DNA of 64,000 nt from CAZYFH01 sp965197395 (GTDB lineage: Bacteria; Acidobacteriota; Vicinamibacteria; Vicinamibacterales; UBA8438), in assembly GCA_965197395.1 (NCBI GenBank), contig CBDANB010000004.1:1-64000 (forward strand), read 5' to 3'. Below the pieces are notes generated by a model that saw only the letters and a list, made by a program, of their open reading frames with translations, was not told the origin of the DNA and did not search any database. The translations under genes were made by a program, and so were the position numbers. Below, piece by piece: positions 35,824 to 43,648 of this stretch. Position 1 is the first letter of the stretch, and each line of letters opens with the position of its first letter.

Positions 35824-36180
35824 ATGCGTACCATCCGTCGTCTGCCGGGTGGGGTTGGTCGGGTCGTCTGGCTGGGCGCGGTGGCGGCGGCCGTGGTCTG
35901 TTCGACCTGGAGTCTTCGCGCACAGAACCCGGTCCCCGACTCCATTCCGCAAACCGTTCGATTCAATCGCGACATCCGGCCGATCCTGTCGGACAAGTGC
36001 TTTCGCTGTCATGGTCCCGACGCGGCCACACGACGAGCGAACTTGCGTCTGGACGACCCCGAAGCGGTGCTGAAGGACGCGACCCCGGACGAGCCCGGCG
36101 GACGGCTCGACGCAGGTGATCTCGCCGGGTGACCGGGATCACAGCGCTTTGATGCGTCGCATCACCGCGACCGATCTGTC
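35824..36180 (+). pseudogene. N-terminal part of a Planctomycete-type cytochrome c (PSCyt1) domain protein
   Basis: The ATG at 35824 follows GGAGG and opens a signal peptide (VVWLGAVAAAVVCSTWSLRAQ) and then a PSCyt1 domain: VRFNRDIRPILSDKCFRCHG with CxxCH, and ATRRANLRLDDPEAVLKDA. The frame stops at 36132, but the domain continues in another frame (ISPGDRDHSALMRRITATD) up to about 36180, where it switches into DUF1501 sequence. The gene therefore has both a frameshift and a deletion of everything C-terminal (DUF1549/DUF1553 expected). Confidence 0.75.
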
Positions 36181-36766
36181 AACGGAACCTGAGAGCACGT
36201 TCGACCTCTATGGGCCCGAGGCGCGGGAGCGAGGCACCTTTGCGGCCAATTGTCTGCTGGCGCGGAGGTTGGCCGAACGGGGCGTCCGATATGTGATGCT
36301 GTCGCATACGGGTTGGGACCACCACAGCAACCTGCAGCTCTACCTTCCCCAACAATGCCAACAGGTCGACCAGGGGTCGGCTGCGCTGGTCCAGGATCTG
36401 AAGCAGCGCGGCATGCTTGACGAGACGCTCGTGGTCTGGGGCGGCGAGTTCGGGCGCACGGTGTATGGTCAATTCAGCTCCGCCGTCGACACCCAGGCGA
36501 CTGCCAACAGTTACGGGCGCGACCACAACCCGAAGTGCTACACGGTCTGGATGGCCGGTGGGGGCATCAAGCCCGGCATCACCTACGGCGAAACCGACGA
36601 CTACAGCGCGAACATTACCCGAGACCCCGTGAGCATTCACGATTTACAAGCCACGATCCTGCATGCCGTGGGGATCGACCACACCCGCCTGACATACAAG
36701 TGCCAGGGTCGGGATTTTCGCCTGACCGATGTGTCCGGCAACGTCGTCCACAACGTTCTGGCGTGA
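36181..36766 (+). pseudogene. C-terminal part of a DUF1501 protein
   Basis: The sequence from ESTFDLYGPEARERGTFAAN through LLARRLAERGVRYVMLSHTG, WDHHSNL, LVVWGGEFGRTV, GRDHNPKCYTVWMAGGG and IHDLQATILHAVGIDH is the typical C-terminal half of DUF1501 proteins. The N-terminal half with its Tat signal is absent. In related genomes DUF1501 genes usually follow DUF1553/PSCyt1 genes. A single deletion spanning the end of one and the beginning of the other explains this junction. Confidence 0.78.
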
Positions 36767-36787
36767 ATGAGCCGCGGAAGACCGCAC

Positions 36788-36813
36788 CTAACCCAGAGTG
36801 GGCTCTGGGGTTA
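36788..36813. repeat. Hairpin repeat at gene ends, copy B
   Basis: An imperfect palindrome (TAACCCAGAG ... CTCTGGGGTTA) 22 bp after the DUF1501 stop. It is closely similar to the sequence at 2808-2833, including the GCTCTGGGGTTA arm. Confidence 0.5.
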
Positions 36814-37625
36814 CGTGCGGCGATGCCCGCGTGAGTTTCACGTGGCGATGCTCCTGCCGGAGCGTTTCGCGCCAGCGCCCGGTGGACATGTCCGTGCGCC
36901 GGTACCCCTCTCCCTTGATGGAGCGTCGAATGCGATGATCACCACACGGTTCACAGAGACCTTCGGCATCGAGCATCCGATCGTGCAGGGCGGCATGCAG
37001 AACGTCGGCGTCGCCGAGCTGGTCTCGGCGGTCGCCAATGCCGGGGCGCTCGGCTTCCTGACGGCGCTGACACAGCCGACGCCGGAGGCGTTGACACACG
37101 AGATCGCTCGGACCCGTGGGATGACCGACAAGCCGTTCGGCGTCAACCTGACGATCCTGCCGACGCTGAAACCGACGCCCCACGCCGAGTACGCGCAGGC
37201 CATCGTCGAGTCGGGCGTGAAGAGTGTCGAGACCGCCGGCCACAACCCCCAACGGTTCATCGCCACCTTCAAAGCCGCCGGGATCAAGATCGTGCACAAG
37301 TGCACGTCGGTGCGGCACGCGCTCAAGGCCGAGGCGATCGGGTGCGATGCGATCAGCATCGACGGCTTCGAGTGCGCCGGCCACCCCGGCGAGGACGACA
37401 TCCCCGGGCTCGTCCTCATCCCCTGCGCTGCCGACAAGGTGGGTCTGCCGGTGATCGCATCGGGCGGGTTCGGCGACGCACGCGGGCTCGTGGCGGCGCT
37501 CGCGCTGGGCGCCGACGGTATGAACATGGGGACCCGGTTCATGGCGACGCGCGAGGCGCCCATTCACGACAACATCAAGCGGCAGCTCGTCGAGGCGACC
37601 GAGTTGGACACCGCGTTGATCTTCC

Positions 37626-38433
37626 GGGTCTATCCGGGTTTCCCAACGCTATTTTGGGGCCTTTCGGGGTTTGGTTCCTCACACAAATGTGTGCACGATT
37701 CAGCCCCCAGCAGGTCAGCCACGCCGTGGAAAGAGGCTGCGGATGTGTTCGTGCCCGCGAATCAGCGGTGAAGTCGTCTATCGCTCAGTCGACGGCCGCC
37801 TGCGCGGGCCCCGCTTTTGGTGGGGGGCCTGCTCGACGGCAGCCGGTCCCACCTCAAGGTGCTGAGGCGCTGGCATTTACAGGGCGACGAACCATGAACA
37901 CTCGTGGAACGCGGCCTGGACTTTCGCCGACGTTTTACCGCTGGGCCGAACCCTCGCTGACTGTTCAGCCCCTTGGCACTGGCAGGCCCCTCGCGATTTC
38001 CGCCGTGTACCGTGGGCCGGACTTTCCGAGAGCCTGCAGTTCCTCTCCAGATACAGACGGTGTTCTCCAGCCACGTAAGTCGATGACAATGCTTGACTTA
38101 TTAGCCATGGAACCGGCCAAAGCTGCACCGATCCCTGAGAGGAACCCGGGGTTTTTCGTGGATGATTTGATGGGAAAGGCCCTGTGGAAGCTCGTGGAAA
38201 ACGCGCAGCGTTTTCCGAGGTGCGGTGGGCGCGTTCTGTGCGTCCACGGCGCCGGCAGCTTCCACAGGGCCCATCCGTATGCGACAAGATCGCCGCGTCC
38301 TCGGACTGCAGTCGACCCGTGAATGACTATGTTCACATCGAAGCGGCCGACCTGTGCAGGCCGAACGCTCGATTTACCCCGGAAAGACAGGGATATCAGG
38401 TACTTACGCCCTTTGGGAAACTCGGATATAGCC
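37626..38433. mobile_element. 808-bp non-autonomous element with ISL3-type ends and 8-bp target duplication
   Basis: Left end GGGTCTATCCGGGTTTCCCA and, on the complement, right end GGCTATATCCGAGTTTCCCA match the ends of the 1,429-bp ISL3 elements in this window. Perfect 8-bp repeats GATCTTCC flank it (37618-37625 and 38434-38441). No transposase frame or zinc-finger motif is present inside. The interior carries strong inverted repeats (38178-38271). It was probably mobilised in trans by the ISL3 transposase. Confidence 0.9.
38178..38271. other. Nested inverted repeats inside the non-autonomous element
   Basis: An outer perfect 15-bp stem (GGCCCTGTGGAAGCT at 38178-38192 with its complement at 38257-38271) encloses two further hairpins. 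One is GGAAAACGC/GCGTTTTCC at 38196-38216 with a 3-nt loop. The other is near 38226-38246, pairing GTGGGCGC with GCGTCCAC through one G-U pair. This is the shape of a three-way junction in RNA or a cruciform in DNA. No match to a known RNA family is claimed. Confidence 0.6.
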
Positions 38434-38770
38434 GATCTTCCGCACGTTGCGGAACACGGCACGGGTCTTCAAGAACGAGGTCGCGAACGAGGTACGCGAG
38501 ATCGAAGCGCGGGGCAACGCCACCATCGACGCCGTCAAGCACCTCGTGTCCGGCGAGCGTGGCCGCCGTGCGTTGCTTGATGGCGACGGCAACGCCGGGG
38601 TCTGGTCTGCCGGCATGGTGGCCGGGTTAATTCACGATATTCCGACCTGCCAGGAGCTGGTGGACCGCATCATGACCGAGGCGACGGCGATCATCGACCG
38701 GCGGCTCGCGGGGATGCGGGCCACGGAGTCTCGCGACACGAGTCAGCTCACGGCGTCGCGGGTCGAGTGA

Positions 38771-39028
38771 TCAGGGCGCGCGGGACCGATCGCGAAAGAA
38801 GGACACGATCCGCTCGCTCGTCCCGCGCGGATAGACGTGGGCGCCGGCATGGATCCAGGTCATGACCGGCGCGGGCGTGCCAGCGCCGTGCACCGTACAG
38901 CCGGCCCCACAGCGTGTCGTCGCACCCACACCGTTCACCTCGAGGGCGACCTCGATCGCGGCTTCCTGATCCGCAAAGCGCACCACCCGATCGGCCGCGG
39001 ACCCGAACGCAGACGCCGCGATGACCAG
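38771..39028 (-). pseudogene. C-terminal fragment of a PHB-depolymerase/esterase-like hydrolase
   Basis: The - strand frame ending at 38771 reads VVRFADQEAAIEVALEVNGV, CGAGCTVHGAGTPAPVMTWI and HAGAHVYPRGTSERIVSFFR. This resembles the end of LpqC/feruloyl-esterase-type alpha/beta hydrolases, including the His of the triad in HAGAHVYP. No nucleophile elbow or start is found upstream. Its stop abuts the stop of the nitronate monooxygenase 3' part. Confidence 0.5.
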
Positions 39029-39343
39029 CACCCCTGACGCCACCCCGATCGGTATTGACCTCGACCCGCTCGTTGCGCACGGCTCATCAACGCGGCGCTC
39101 GCCCTGAATCGGGAAGAAGGCTGAGACCGGACGACGCGTCCTCGCGTCGTCCGGTGAGCATCCGATGTACATCTGACGACATCCAGCGTCCGATGTGGCC
39201 TGGGCGGACGACCTCGCAGTCGCCGTCCCGAACGACCTAACCTCTTTCGCGGCGCGCACTTGTCTGCACGCCCTCCGGTTGGCACCCTCCCTGCTCTTTC
39301 GCACAGGGGCGCTCTCTGAGGACGAAGAGCGCTCGTCGTCGAA
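39029..39343. other. Non-coding region upstream of the MMPL-polyketide block
   Basis: No supported gene. It contains a strong stem-loop (39127-39154) and probably the promoter of the downstream block, though no clear -35/-10 pair was recognised. Confidence 0.4.
39127..39154. terminator. Perfect 12-bp stem-loop
   Basis: CCGGACGACGCG and its exact complement are separated by TCCT, giving a very stable GC-rich hairpin. No T-run follows on either strand. It may insulate the downstream polyketide block or act in mRNA leader control. Confidence 0.4.
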
Positions 39344-41674
39344 ATGCCTCCGATTCCCGTCCGTGCTCCGCGCGCCGCGTTGGCGCTTGTCGCCATCGTC
39401 ACCGCGGGTCTGTGTGCGCAGATTCACCGAGTCCGCGTCGACTCGGCCATGGAATCGATCTTCCTGCAGGATGACGAACTAGAGCGCTACCGAGAGTTTC
39501 GGGATGAGTTCGGCGACGACGAGATCATCGTCGCCGGAATCCGTGTGCGCGAAGGCGATGTCTTCCATCCGACGATGCTGCACAAGATCGCTCGAATCAC
39601 CGCCGCGATCGAAGCGCTGCCCGCAGCATACGGCGTTGACAGGGTCGTCTCCCTCACCAACGTTCACGACGTCTCTGGGCGCGGCGACATGATCGCGGCG
39701 GGCCTGCTCATCCCGGAGATCCCGGAGCGCGATGCGGACGTGCGGGAGCTTCGCGAAAGGGCCCTCGCGAATCCGCTGTTCGTGCGCAACCTCGTATCCC
39801 CAGATGGTCGCTCGGCCGCGATCAACGTACTGATTGCGCACCGGCCCGGCAACCTCACCCTCAAAGAGACGCTCGTGGAGACCGTGCGAAGCATCGGGAA
39901 GGGCGAATGCCGCGATGTGGACTGCGTGTTCGCGGGCATCCCTGTGCTCACCCGCTACACAAGCGAGTACATGCGGCGTGACATGTTGCTGTTCGTCCCG
40001 GTGACGGTGCTCGTGATCGCGATCATCCTGTGGGTCACGTTTCGCAGCGCGCTTGGCGTGCTGTTGCCGCTCACGACCGTGGGCCTTGCGGTCGTGTGGA
40101 CGGTGGGGTTTGTGGGGCTCATTGGCCGGTCGATCACGATCGTCGCGTCAGCGGTCCCGTCGCTCCTGCTCGCCGTGGGCGTGGCATATTCCATGCACGT
40201 CGTCGCTCAGTACTACCAGGAGTCCGCGCACGAGCCCACGGAGCGGGTCTCACAGACGCTGCGCCGCGTCATGCGGCCGGTTGTGGGGAGTGGGCTCACC
40301 ACGTTCATCGGCTTCGGGGCGTTGATGTTCAGTGAAGTGCCCCAGGTGCGCGACTTCGGGATCTACGCCGCGTTCGGCGTGGCGTCCGCCACGTTCCTGA
40401 CGGTGGTCCTCGTACCGGCCTGTTTGAGCTTTCATCGCGGGCGGATGCCACGGATGGCTGCCCCTGGGCGCGTGGCTGGCCCGGTCGGCCGCACGCTCGA
40501 GGGGGTCGGGGCGTTCGCCGTCAGACGGCGGGTGGCGGTCGTCGCCGTCGGCGCGGTCGTCGCGGCGGCAAGCCTCTGGGGTGCGGCAGCCGTGAAGGTG
40601 GATACCGATTACGCCTCGTTTTTCAAGCGCGGTTCCGAGCCGCTCGAGGGACTGGCGTTCATGCGGGACAACCTCGCCGGCGAACGCCCAATCAACGTGG
40701 TTGTACGGACGCGCGGCGAACGCCTCGACGGTGTCCTCGAGCCGCAGGTGCTGCGTCTGTTGGAGGATATCGAACAGACGCTCACGGCCCATCCACTCGT
40801 CGCCTCCTCGCTGTCGATCGTCGGCTACCTCAAGAACATGAACCACGCTGTTCGCGGCGGTGAGCCGGCTGATCGCGAATCCGCGTCTGGACACGTGATC
40901 CCCGATTCGCGGGAGCTGGCGAAACAGTATCTGGCCGGATACGCGCGGCCTCACGAGCTGGCCCGCCTGATGTCACCCGATGGGAACGCGGCCATCGTGA
41001 TTGGACGCTCGAGCATCATCTCGAGCGATGAGTTTCTTGGCTTCGTGAGCGACCTGCGTCGCCGCTACGGGCACGCTGACGAACAGGGCGGTCGGCAGGC
41101 CAAGGCGCTGCCAGCCGCCGAGGTGAGCGTCACCGGTTCGATGTATTTGTTGTCCAAGGCGTCCATTGCCATCCCTCGCGACATGCGGCGCAGTATCGCG
41201 CTGGCGTCACTGTTGATCGCGCTGGTCTTTTTTGTGTGGTTTCGTTCGGTCACGATCGCGCTCATCGGCATCGGCGCGAACCTGCTCCCCGTGTTGACAT
41301 ATTTCGGGTTCATGACCCTGGCAGGGATCACCCTCAATACGGGCACTGCGGTCATCGCGTCCATCGCGCTCGGCATCGCCGTCGATGACACCATTCATTT
41401 TCTGACGCGTTACCAGGAACGGCGAAAGAGCGAAGGCGCCGCCGACGCAGCGCGGGCGACGGTCCGTACAGCGGGCCGCGCCATGCTGTTCACGACCGTC
41501 GCCACCGCGTGCGGGTTCCTCGTGCTCACGTTGTCATCCTTCACGCCGCTTGTTGCACTCGGTTGGCTGACCGCCGCGACCATGGTGTCCGCTTTTCTCG
41601 CGGACACCGTCGTGCTTCCAGCCATGCTCTCGCTCTTCGACAGGACGCCGCGATCCGGGGTCGGTCTGGCGTGA
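39344..41674 (+). CDS. MMPL/RND superfamily transporter
   Basis: A 776-residue membrane protein with the classical duplicated layout. It has a first helix (about 10-26), a large extracytoplasmic loop (about 28-205), a helix bundle from about 212-365 (FVPVTVLVIAIILWVTFRSA, LLLAVGVAYSMHVVAQYYQE), a seventh helix near 398-420, a second loop (about 425-605), and a final bundle (614-770; IASIALGIAVDDTIHFLTRY, FTTVATACGFLVLTLSSFTP). The Asp pair in GIAVDDTIH is typical of proton-driven MMPL/HpnN-like exporters of lipids. It opens a + strand block ending with a polyketide synthase, so export of that product is the leading hypothesis. The ATG at 39344 has only a weak ribosome site. Confidence 0.82.
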   Translation: MPPIPVRAPRAALALVAIVTAGLCAQIHRVRVDSAMESIFLQDDELERYREFRDEFGDDEIIVAGIRVREGDVFHPTMLHKIARITAAIEALPAAYGVDRVVSLTNVHDVSGRGDMIAAGLLIPEIPERDADVRELRERALANPLFVRNLVSPDGRSAAINVLIAHRPGNLTLKETLVETVRSIGKGECRDVDCVFAGIPVLTRYTSEYMRRDMLLFVPVTVLVIAIILWVTFRSALGVLLPLTTVGLAVVWTVGFVGLIGRSITIVASAVPSLLLAVGVAYSMHVVAQYYQESAHEPTERVSQTLRRVMRPVVGSGLTTFIGFGALMFSEVPQVRDFGIYAAFGVASATFLTVVLVPACLSFHRGRMPRMAAPGRVAGPVGRTLEGVGAFAVRRRVAVVAVGAVVAAASLWGAAAVKVDTDYASFFKRGSEPLEGLAFMRDNLAGERPINVVVRTRGERLDGVLEPQVLRLLEDIEQTLTAHPLVASSLSIVGYLKNMNHAVRGGEPADRESASGHVIPDSRELAKQYLAGYARPHELARLMSPDGNAAIVIGRSSIISSDEFLGFVSDLRRRYGHADEQGGRQAKALPAAEVSVTGSMYLLSKASIAIPRDMRRSIALASLLIALVFFVWFRSVTIALIGIGANLLPVLTYFGFMTLAGITLNTGTAVIASIALGIAVDDTIHFLTRYQERRKSEGAADAARATVRTAGRAMLFTTVATACGFLVLTLSSFTPLVALGWLTAATMVSAFLADTVVLPAMLSLFDRTPRSGVGLA

Positions 41675-41720
41675 GCCACGTCGATCAGACGCCTGCGTGC
41701 CCCCGTGCATTGGATGTCCC

Positions 41721-41843
41721 ATGGATGCGCATCGGGTGTACATGCCGTGGCCGGGCTCTTCCTTGGAACATCGTTTCAACCTATTGATGGATCTGGAGTT
41801 GCCACGCGCAACGCCGGATGGCAAGGCGTTCGCAGTCGTCTAG
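41721..41843 (+). CDS. Candidate 40-residue small protein, unrecognised
   Basis: A short frame between the MMPL gene and the small membrane protein. It contains HRVYMPWPGSSLEHRFN and LMDLELPRATPDGKAF. No family is recognised, and no strong ribosome site precedes the ATG. It may be real, a leader, or chance. Confidence 0.2.
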   Translation: MDAHRVYMPWPGSSLEHRFNLLMDLELPRATPDGKAFAVV

Positions 41844-41905
41844 ATAACGATACGCCGGTGACCATCCGCACGGGGCGGGTCGCAACCGGCTGTGGCGCGA
41901 CGAAC

Positions 41906-42286
41906 GTGATCGATATACACATCGACGCGGCGTGGGTCGGGATCGGGCTCGGCCTGTTGTCGGGGACCGCTCAGGGGCTCGGATTCCACCGCGACAACTG
42001 GCTGGGCGGATACACGTCGTGGCCGCGAAGAATGCTTCGTCTCGGTCACATTAGCTTCTTCGGCATTGCCTTTCTGAACCTCGCGTACGCCCAGACGCTG
42101 TTCCTGCGCGGCGCCGAGAGCGCGAGCCCCCTCGCGTCCTGGCTGCTCATCGGCGGCGCCGTCGCCATGCCGACGGTGTGCTACCTGTCCGCCTGGCGGC
42201 GAGGCTTTCGCCAACTGTTCTTCATCCCCGTCGTGTGCCTGCTTTCCGCGGCCGGTGTGATCGGCCTCGAAGGAGTTGCGTCATGA
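41906..42286 (+). CDS. Small multi-pass membrane protein, unknown function
   Basis: About 126 residues with roughly four transmembrane helices (WVGIGLGLLSGTAQGLGFH, HISFFGIAFLNLAYAQTLF, LASWLLIGGAVAMPTVCYL, LFFIPVVCLLSAAGVIGLEG). A conserved-looking cytoplasmic motif, HRDNWLGGYTSWPRRMLRL, lies between helices one and two. The start is uncertain (GTG at 41906 used; other GTGs upstream). Its stop overlaps the start of the radical SAM gene by ATGA, which indicates translational coupling. Confidence 0.65.
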   Translation: MIDIHIDAAWVGIGLGLLSGTAQGLGFHRDNWLGGYTSWPRRMLRLGHISFFGIAFLNLAYAQTLFLRGAESASPLASWLLIGGAVAMPTVCYLSAWRRGFRQLFFIPVVCLLSAAGVIGLEGVAS

Positions 42287-43626
42287 AAATCGGGTTCATC
42301 GCGATGAGTGGCATTCGGGCCTGCGACCCGGAGCTGCGGGCCCTCGGTCTCACACTCCCTGGGTTCGTGGACCGTGGGCGCACGATTGCGCAGCTTCCGA
42401 GCCTCGGCTTGCTAACCCTCGCGGGGATGACGCCGAAGCGTCACGACGTCCGCTACCTGGAGGTACCCGACACGGATGCGATCGATCGTTTGCCCACCGA
42501 CTTCGATCTGGTCGCGATATCGAGCTTCAGCGCGCAGATCGGAGAAGCGTACCGCGTGGCGCGCCGCTACCGCGACCTGGCCGTCCCGGTGGTCATGGGC
42601 GGTCTGCACGTCAGCGTGGCGCCGGAGGAAGCCATGCGGCACGGCGCGATCCCGGTTGCCGGTGAAGGCGAGCTCGCCTGGCCGCGCATCTTGAACGACG
42701 CCGATGCCCGCGCGCTGGCCCCCATGTACGACGTACGCGGATCGGAGTTCGATCTGCGGCGTTCGCCGATGCCGGCCTTCGAGGTGCTCGACATCGAGCG
42801 CTACAATCGCATCACGGTCCAGACCTCGCGCGGGTGTCCGTGGCGATGCGACTTTTGCGCGAGCTCGATTCTCATCACGGATCGCTACAAGCAGAAACCG
42901 GCCGACCGGGTCCTCGCCGAGATCGACCACATCCGCGCGCTGTGGCCCCGTCCCTTCATCGAGTTCGCCGACGACAACTCGTTTGTCAACAAGCGCTACT
43001 GGCGCGAGTTGCTGCCCGAGCTCGAACGATTGGGACTTCAATGGTTCGCCGAGACGGACCTCTCGGTGCACGAGGATGCGGAGCTGCTGGAGATGATGCA
43101 CGCAGCCGGGTGTGTCGAGGTGCTGATTGGCTTCGAGAGTCCAACCCCGGCTGGTCTCGACGGACTCGAGTCGAGAAATAACTGGAAGCTACGCCAGTAC
43201 GACCGCTGCCGGACCGCCATCGACCGGATTCAGTCGGCCGGCATCCGCGTCAATGCGTGTCTGGTCGTGGGTCTGGACGGGCACCGCTCCGGCATCTTCG
43301 ACGATATCCGCGACTTCATCGACGAGACGCTGCCATTCGACGTGCAAGTGACGCTGCCGACGCCGTTTCCGGGCACGCCCTTCCGCGAGCGACTCGCGCG
43401 CGCGGGCCGTCTCCGCCAGGACGCGGCATGGGAGCGGTGCACCCTGTTCGATCTCAACTTCACGCCCGACGGCATGTCCGCGGAGACGTTGGTGACCGGC
43501 TTCCGTCATCTGGTGACGGATCTCTATGGCAGCGAGGCCACGCGCAAACGCCGCATGCACTTCCACCAGGTGACCCGGCGCCGTCCGCGTCCGGGCCGCG
43601 AGCAGCCGGTCATGCTCGCGAGTTGA
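42283..43626 (+). CDS. Radical SAM protein with degenerate B12-binding-type N-domain
   Basis: A 447-residue enzyme. Residues about 40-140 form a Rossmann-like domain as in B12-binding radical SAM proteins (DLVAISSFSAQIGEAYRVAR, VVMGGLHVSVAPEEAMRHGA), but the cobalamin DxHxxG motif is not seen. The iron-sulfur ligands are C185, C189 and C192 (TSRGCPWRCDFCASS). Barrel segments PFIEFADDNSFVNKRYWREL, VEVLIGFESPTPAGLDGLES and TLPTPFPGTPFRERLARAG follow. The ATG at 42283 has a GAAGGAG site and overlaps the preceding stop, and the polyketide synthase starts 22 bp after its end. A tailoring role on the polyketide is inferred. Confidence 0.85.
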   Translation: MKIGFIAMSGIRACDPELRALGLTLPGFVDRGRTIAQLPSLGLLTLAGMTPKRHDVRYLEVPDTDAIDRLPTDFDLVAISSFSAQIGEAYRVARRYRDLAVPVVMGGLHVSVAPEEAMRHGAIPVAGEGELAWPRILNDADARALAPMYDVRGSEFDLRRSPMPAFEVLDIERYNRITVQTSRGCPWRCDFCASSILITDRYKQKPADRVLAEIDHIRALWPRPFIEFADDNSFVNKRYWRELLPELERLGLQWFAETDLSVHEDAELLEMMHAAGCVEVLIGFESPTPAGLDGLESRNNWKLRQYDRCRTAIDRIQSAGIRVNACLVVGLDGHRSGIFDDIRDFIDETLPFDVQVTLPTPFPGTPFRERLARAGRLRQDAAWERCTLFDLNFTPDGMSAETLVTGFRHLVTDLYGSEATRKRRMHFHQVTRRRPRPGREQPVMLAS

Positions 43627-43648
43627 TGCGGACGAACCGCTCCCAGCT

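Larger units (their letters stand above)
36935..38770 (+). pseudogene. Nitronate monooxygenase gene split by a transposase-less element
   Basis: The 5' part (36935-37625) encodes the FMN-binding barrel of the class that oxidises alkyl nitronates: IEHPIVQGGMQNVGVAELVS, KPFGVNLTILPT, ETAGHNPQRF with the candidate catalytic His, GFECAGHPGEDDIPGLVLIP, VIASGGFGDARGLVAALALG and GMNMGTRFMAT. The 3' part (38442-38770) encodes the expected tail: TARVFKNEVANEVREIEARG, AGVWSAGMVAGLIHDIPTC. Removing the 808-bp insert and one copy of GATCTTCC gives one frame of 339 residues, reading DTALIFRTLRNTARVF across the joint. As it stands, the first frame ends at a stop inside the insert (37771). Confidence 0.9.

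Noticed and set aside
37300..38322. A 340-codon frame running from nitronate monooxygenase into the inserted element
   Set aside because: It is out of frame with the real gene and gains its length only by crossing the insertion border; no motif supports it.
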